DNA of 64,000 bases from Urechis unicinctus (taxonomy: Eukaryota; Annelida; Polychaeta; Xenopneusta; Urechidae), in NCBI GenBank assembly GCA_034190875.2, contig CM067348.1:40573741-40637740 (forward strand), read 5' to 3'. Under the pieces are notes generated by a model. The model did no database searches, was not told where the DNA came from, and saw only the letters and a list, made by a program, of their open reading frames with translations. Of the stretch, positions 60,525 to 64,000 are shown piece by piece (positions within the stretch are counted from its first letter, which is position 1; each line of letters starts with the position of its first letter). The position numbers and the translations under genes are program-made.

Positions 60525-60990
60525 GTTCCAGCGTTATGGTAATCGTTGCTACTCGTTGTTGCTTGAGTGGGGACTAGCCAGAGAAATAACACGAGTCCAG
60601 GAGTAGAGTTCTTGTTGTTTATTGAAGTTAAACAATGAAGCTTTGTTGGAATCTCGGTCAGAATCTTTTCAGAATTTCTTAGCTAGATATTCTCCCAGAA
60701 CCATAGTGTGTCACTCCGTATAATGCGGTCCCGGGCATTGGGTTCCGCTCGATCAGCTGACACCTCATTGGTACAGGTAGAGTCGGCCCATTCCACACAG
60801 GTCTTTGACCTAACGGTCCACATGGGGTGTGTAATTGATTTGGTACTGACCAGGACTTCTTATCAGGGTAAGACCCCCACCATATGGGCAGAAGGTTAAT
60901 TTGGCTGGTGAAGACATGTCGAACTGATAATCAAGGGGGCGAAGGCTTTTAAAGTCAGATGAGCTAGAATAATATCAAAACATCCTCCCA
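60525..60990 (-). mobile_element. Possible LTR remnant
   Basis: Read on the minus strand, this segment runs from about TGGGAGGATGTTTTGATAT near 60990 and ends after an AATAAACAACAAGAACTC polyadenylation-like signal and a TATTTCTCTGGCTAG R/U5-like end near 60525. Just before it are G-rich, polypurine-like stretches near 61110-61150. The orientation agrees with the minus-strand integrase fossil at 63.3-64 kb. No second LTR is in the window. Tentative. Confidence 0.3.
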
Positions 60991-62191
60991 AACCATAGTT
61001 AAGTTGAACTTCCACAGTTCAACCAATTTAGAATTTAACTTTGAATTATGAAAATTGACTTTGTTAAACTAATTGAAGGTTGACTGAAACGGAAATTGGA
61101 ATAACATAGGTTTGGGCGGTGAACACCCCCCAGCCGCATTTTGTGGTGGGGGCCGAGGCATCATACCTGTTACCGAGATAGTTTGCCTTTCCCCCCTTTG
61201 GGTAGGAAGTGGTAGCTCCCGTTTTCCCTCGTGGATTACGTGACCATCAAGTTCTCCCTTTGTCTTTTCGAATTAGCTAGCCAATCTCAAAACCCCACCC
61301 ACCCTTCCCGTTTTTTATCAATGCCATCCCAGCTTTTTCACATTAAGTTGTACATACTTATCTGTAATTGTCATGTAACACTTGCTATGGAGTATGGTAA
61401 CAACATTATCGAATGTCTGTGTATATCCACATCTTTGCTATTTAGGTCATCAATTTATACAATTTTTCCTGATAGACAGTTATTTTATCTCACATGCTTA
61501 TCTAATACCAAAAATCCCCCCAATATATTACTTATGATAAATAACCATCACACTTACATATCTATTCACTGTATTTTATCTGTTATCCGTGCCTTAGTTA
61601 TCTTCATCCAGGAATTATAACGTGTTATACAGGTATCACGTGACCTTGTATATTCCTTGATATCTTATACTTTTAAAATTAATTTGTAATAGAAATTTAT
61701 GTTTACCCAATCTGTGTTGGTTACTCGGCTCTCGGCATTGGTGGGAATAATTTATGAAAAGGGAAAAATTGTGTGAAGAATACTCTGTAAATGAATAAAT
61801 GAGGATAGTTAGACATTAATCGATAAATGGAGTCATAAATCGGTAAATGGTGTCAAGATTCGGTAAATGGTGTCATAAATCGGTAATGCGCATCTTCCGC
61901 GCCAGAGACTTCCCAGCCAAGAATGTGATCTCAATGTGATCTCTCAGTGATCTCACACATGATGCCACCATATGAGACAGTTGTGATATCACTGTGAGGT
62001 CGTTTTTGAAATCACACATTGATCTCACAAAGATATCATGAGCTGATATCTCTGTGAGATCACTATGTGATAATTATATCACTGCATATGTTCAGCTAAA
62101 TTCCAACGGACAACAATGGTAAAATCATGATTTTATTAATCAGTTGTCCAAACACAGTTACACAATAGCTTGGTACAATCTCAGATGTCAC
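60991..62191. repeat. Spacer with short repeats
   Basis: About 3.5 copies of a 20-bp unit (CGGTAAATGGTGTCATAAAT) lie at 61820-61885. At 61910-62095 a segment is dense in TGTGATCTCA / TGAGATCAC words in both orientations, resembling a small palindromic element. No gene is supported. Confidence 0.6.
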
Positions 62192-62194
62192 AAT

Positions 62195-63002
62195 TTATTT
62201 TTCTCTTTCTGGTGACATGTTGTTGGCAGACTTCCTCTGAAGTCTAGTAGTGCTGCTGGAAAGGAATATTTCCAACTGTTTCTGTGTCTCACTTTTCACA
62301 GTGGTTTTTATCTCCTCCCTATCCCTCTTTACTTTGATTTCTTGTGACTCCCTATGAAAATACTTTACAGTTTCTGAAAGGCAAAAATACATGTGGTTTT
62401 ACAGAGCAACGTACAGCACTCCAAGAGAGAACCTTAACAATGAAACTCACTCCCATCTATTTACATATAGAATTTTTTATCCATAGAAGGCTCTATATGC
62501 TCACAAAAAATTCGATGTTCAAAGGTTTCTGGTAGTTTTCTCATATTTCTTGCCCCAGTTTGGTTGTACCGAGTCATGACCTGATCGGTCATCGATGCTT
62601 TTAGTATGGACCGCACAGTGTCACCGATTGACTTTTTGCCGTAAGTGGCAACCATGTACTTATCCTAAATCAACAGACAAATGAGAAGAAGCTGAGCCAA
62701 GTTATATGATAAGTTCTCTATCCTTATATGAATTGAAATTTAAAAGTATATAATGTCATTGTTGCTGTAATATTATCCACAATTTCGCCAACATGACAGG
62801 GTACTAACCACAAGCTTCTTGTAATTTGGCTCCTGCAGCCTATCACAAAATCCCTCAAATTCTTCATATTTCTTGCATGTCAAAGATGAAATTCATGTCT
62901 ATTAGACTGCCATTAAAATATCTATGTTCTTACCGGGCAACGGGCCTTCAGCAGAGGCGACGACAGGGGTAGATCTAGCAACTCTATTACGCTTTTCATC
63001 AT
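62195..63002 (-). CDS. DUF4806-type protein, 3' exons
   Basis: Minus-strand exons with good splice sites: 63002-62934 (donor GTAAGA); 62871-62809 (KYEEFEGFCDRLQEPNYKKLV, donor GTTAGT); 62664 to about 62511 or 62461 (DKYMVATYGKKSIGDTVRSI, then LKASMTDQVMTRYNQTGARN); and a likely last exon 62373-62195 after acceptor TTTTGCCTTTCAG (charged, ETVKYFHRESQEIKVKRDRE). AATAAA overlaps the final stop. The EEFE start, the S.GDTVR.ILK stretch and the YN.TG stretch follow the DUF4806 pattern, a domain of unknown function found in animal proteins and some transposon-linked ones. The junction between the last two exons could not be resolved: the best donor would create a stop. The 5' part was not identified. 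Confidence 0.5.
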
Positions 63003-63262
63003 CTGATAACAATAATTAAAGCACTAAATAGAATGGAAATAAACCTGAAGTATGACAAAGATTTTATAGTTTACACAAGTGAATCCATTCAGGATTTTTT
63101 AGGACAAAGGTAACAGCCCTAAAAAATCCTCTCAGATTGTCTGCCAGCGAACATAATGTTAAATTTCATTATATTTGAAAATCGAGAAACCTTTCCTCCA
63201 AGCAATTTTACTACATCATGCGTCTTCCCATCGTTAGGTTTGGCTTGTAGCTTGTGGGAAGT

Positions 63263-64000
63263 TTAGTTAAGGCGGCAGCTGGTGGGGTGTTTCGTGGGTA
63301 GAAAGTATTTGTGCGCGGTGGGTCCGTTTGAAGGACTGATTGTACGTACGCCGTCAGTGGAGGAAACTTGGTGTGTTGACTGTGTTTGGATCGTGAGGAC
63401 AGAGTCGGGGGTGGTGAATTTGTCAGGATTCCGATCAACTCGAGGGCGTAGCTCTGCTCTACGGGGTGCATCCTCAGACACGTGCGAGTCAGAATCACCA
63501 TTATTTGTGGCAGTTGAGTTAAAATATATGTGTACATATTCGTTTATACCCCTGATGATCCCGATCCAAGCATAACGGGGTCGCATGACTGAAATCATTC
63601 GCCAAGCGGCCAGATGTCCTCCTAGATGTGCATCGTGATGCATTTTGAGGAAGTGTTCCTTGAGGTTCTGAGGAATGTCAACATGTGCCATTGCTTTATT
63701 GGCCTTCAGGCCCTGTGATGTTAATATGTGATGCAGGAGATCGCTAGCAATGAAATGTTTGTTAGTAGGAACCGTGCCATATTTGAGGAGGCGTTAAAGT
63801 TGGCTACATTGTGGGTCACGCTTCTGTTCGCGTCTAATCCGCTCTCGACTCAAAGTGATAGAGTCCCGTTTAGTTCTTGCTTGGTTTGTTAGCCGATGAC
63901 GAAGTTCAGCGCGTTGAGTCCACTTATCAGTTACTACACATAGGGCTTCTTCTTCGTAATCAACCTCTGTATTTGGAAATAGTGAGGCCAGCTTGTGATG
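63263..64000 (-). mobile_element. Gypsy-like LTR retrotransposon fossil: integrase N-terminal region
   Basis: The minus strand carries an integrase zinc-binding-type segment (EHFLKMHHDAHLGGHLAAWR, then MRPRYAWIGI near 63600-63660), preceded upstream by charged sequence with RIRREQKRDPQC. This is the usual linker between RNase H and integrase in Gypsy-type elements. The element is broken and runs off the right edge. A Thr/Pro/Ser-rich open stretch follows at 63263-63500. Confidence 0.6.

Overview
The window is invertebrate animal DNA. Coding sequence is sparse and split by short GT-AG introns. The intergenic space is AT-rich and full of micro- and minisatellites. Relics of almost every animal transposon class are present (Polinton/Maverick, Ty3/Gypsy-like LTR elements, a jockey/CR1-type LINE, MULE, an ISL2EU-like element, PIF/Harbinger, small inverted-repeat elements). 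One 100-N assembly gap lies at 54064-54163. This mix suits a marine invertebrate (lophotrochozoan, hemichordate, cephalochordate or cnidarian); the sequence alone does not let me choose among them.

Layout. 1-4.2 kb: decayed Polinton/Maverick fossil (capsid-, packaging-ATPase- and PolB-like parts, plus a coiled-coil/membrane ORF). 4.8-5.2 kb: compound tetranucleotide microsatellite. 6.2-9.7 kb, minus strand: a split PLD-like gene whose intron carries four short, splice-competent mini-exons, three of them inside a tandemly duplicated ~0.7 kb unit. 9.9-10.4 kb, minus: a possible small two-helix membrane protein. 10.7-13.6 kb: convergent DDE transposase and SWIM/YqaJ nuclease remains of an ISL2EU-like DNA transposon. 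13.92-17.37 kb: a complete-looking MULE with 34-bp inverted ends, a perfect 9-bp target duplication and one split gene fusing MULE transposase, a Ulp1-type cysteine protease and a PHD-like zinc motif. 18.9-19.5 kb: two exons of a Harbinger/HARBI1-type transposase. 19.5-34 kb: no convincing gene; a 2.9-kb array of 17-bp units, a 65-nt palindrome and several inverted-repeat elements. 34.0-38.2 kb, minus: LINE with a 0.9-kb insertion. 40.1-44.5 kb: Gypsy-type fossils flanking a zinc-finger/TatD-like pseudogene. 45-47.2 kb: AT palindrome and a 53-bp minisatellite. 47.4-55.9 kb: essentially empty. 55.93-59.46 kb, plus: an intact six-exon SGNH/GDSL esterase gene (IAH1 type), the best host gene here. 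60.5-64 kb: LTR-like sequence, a DUF4806-type gene on the minus strand and another integrase fossil.

The window is a record of nested transposition around two or three host genes (IAH1-like esterase, PLD-like gene, DUF4806-like gene) rather than a pathway. The most interesting objects are the MULE-Ulp1-PHD element, whose internal minisatellite resembles its own ends; the mini-exon array in the PLD-like gene; and a ~52-bp dispersed motif found six times or more.
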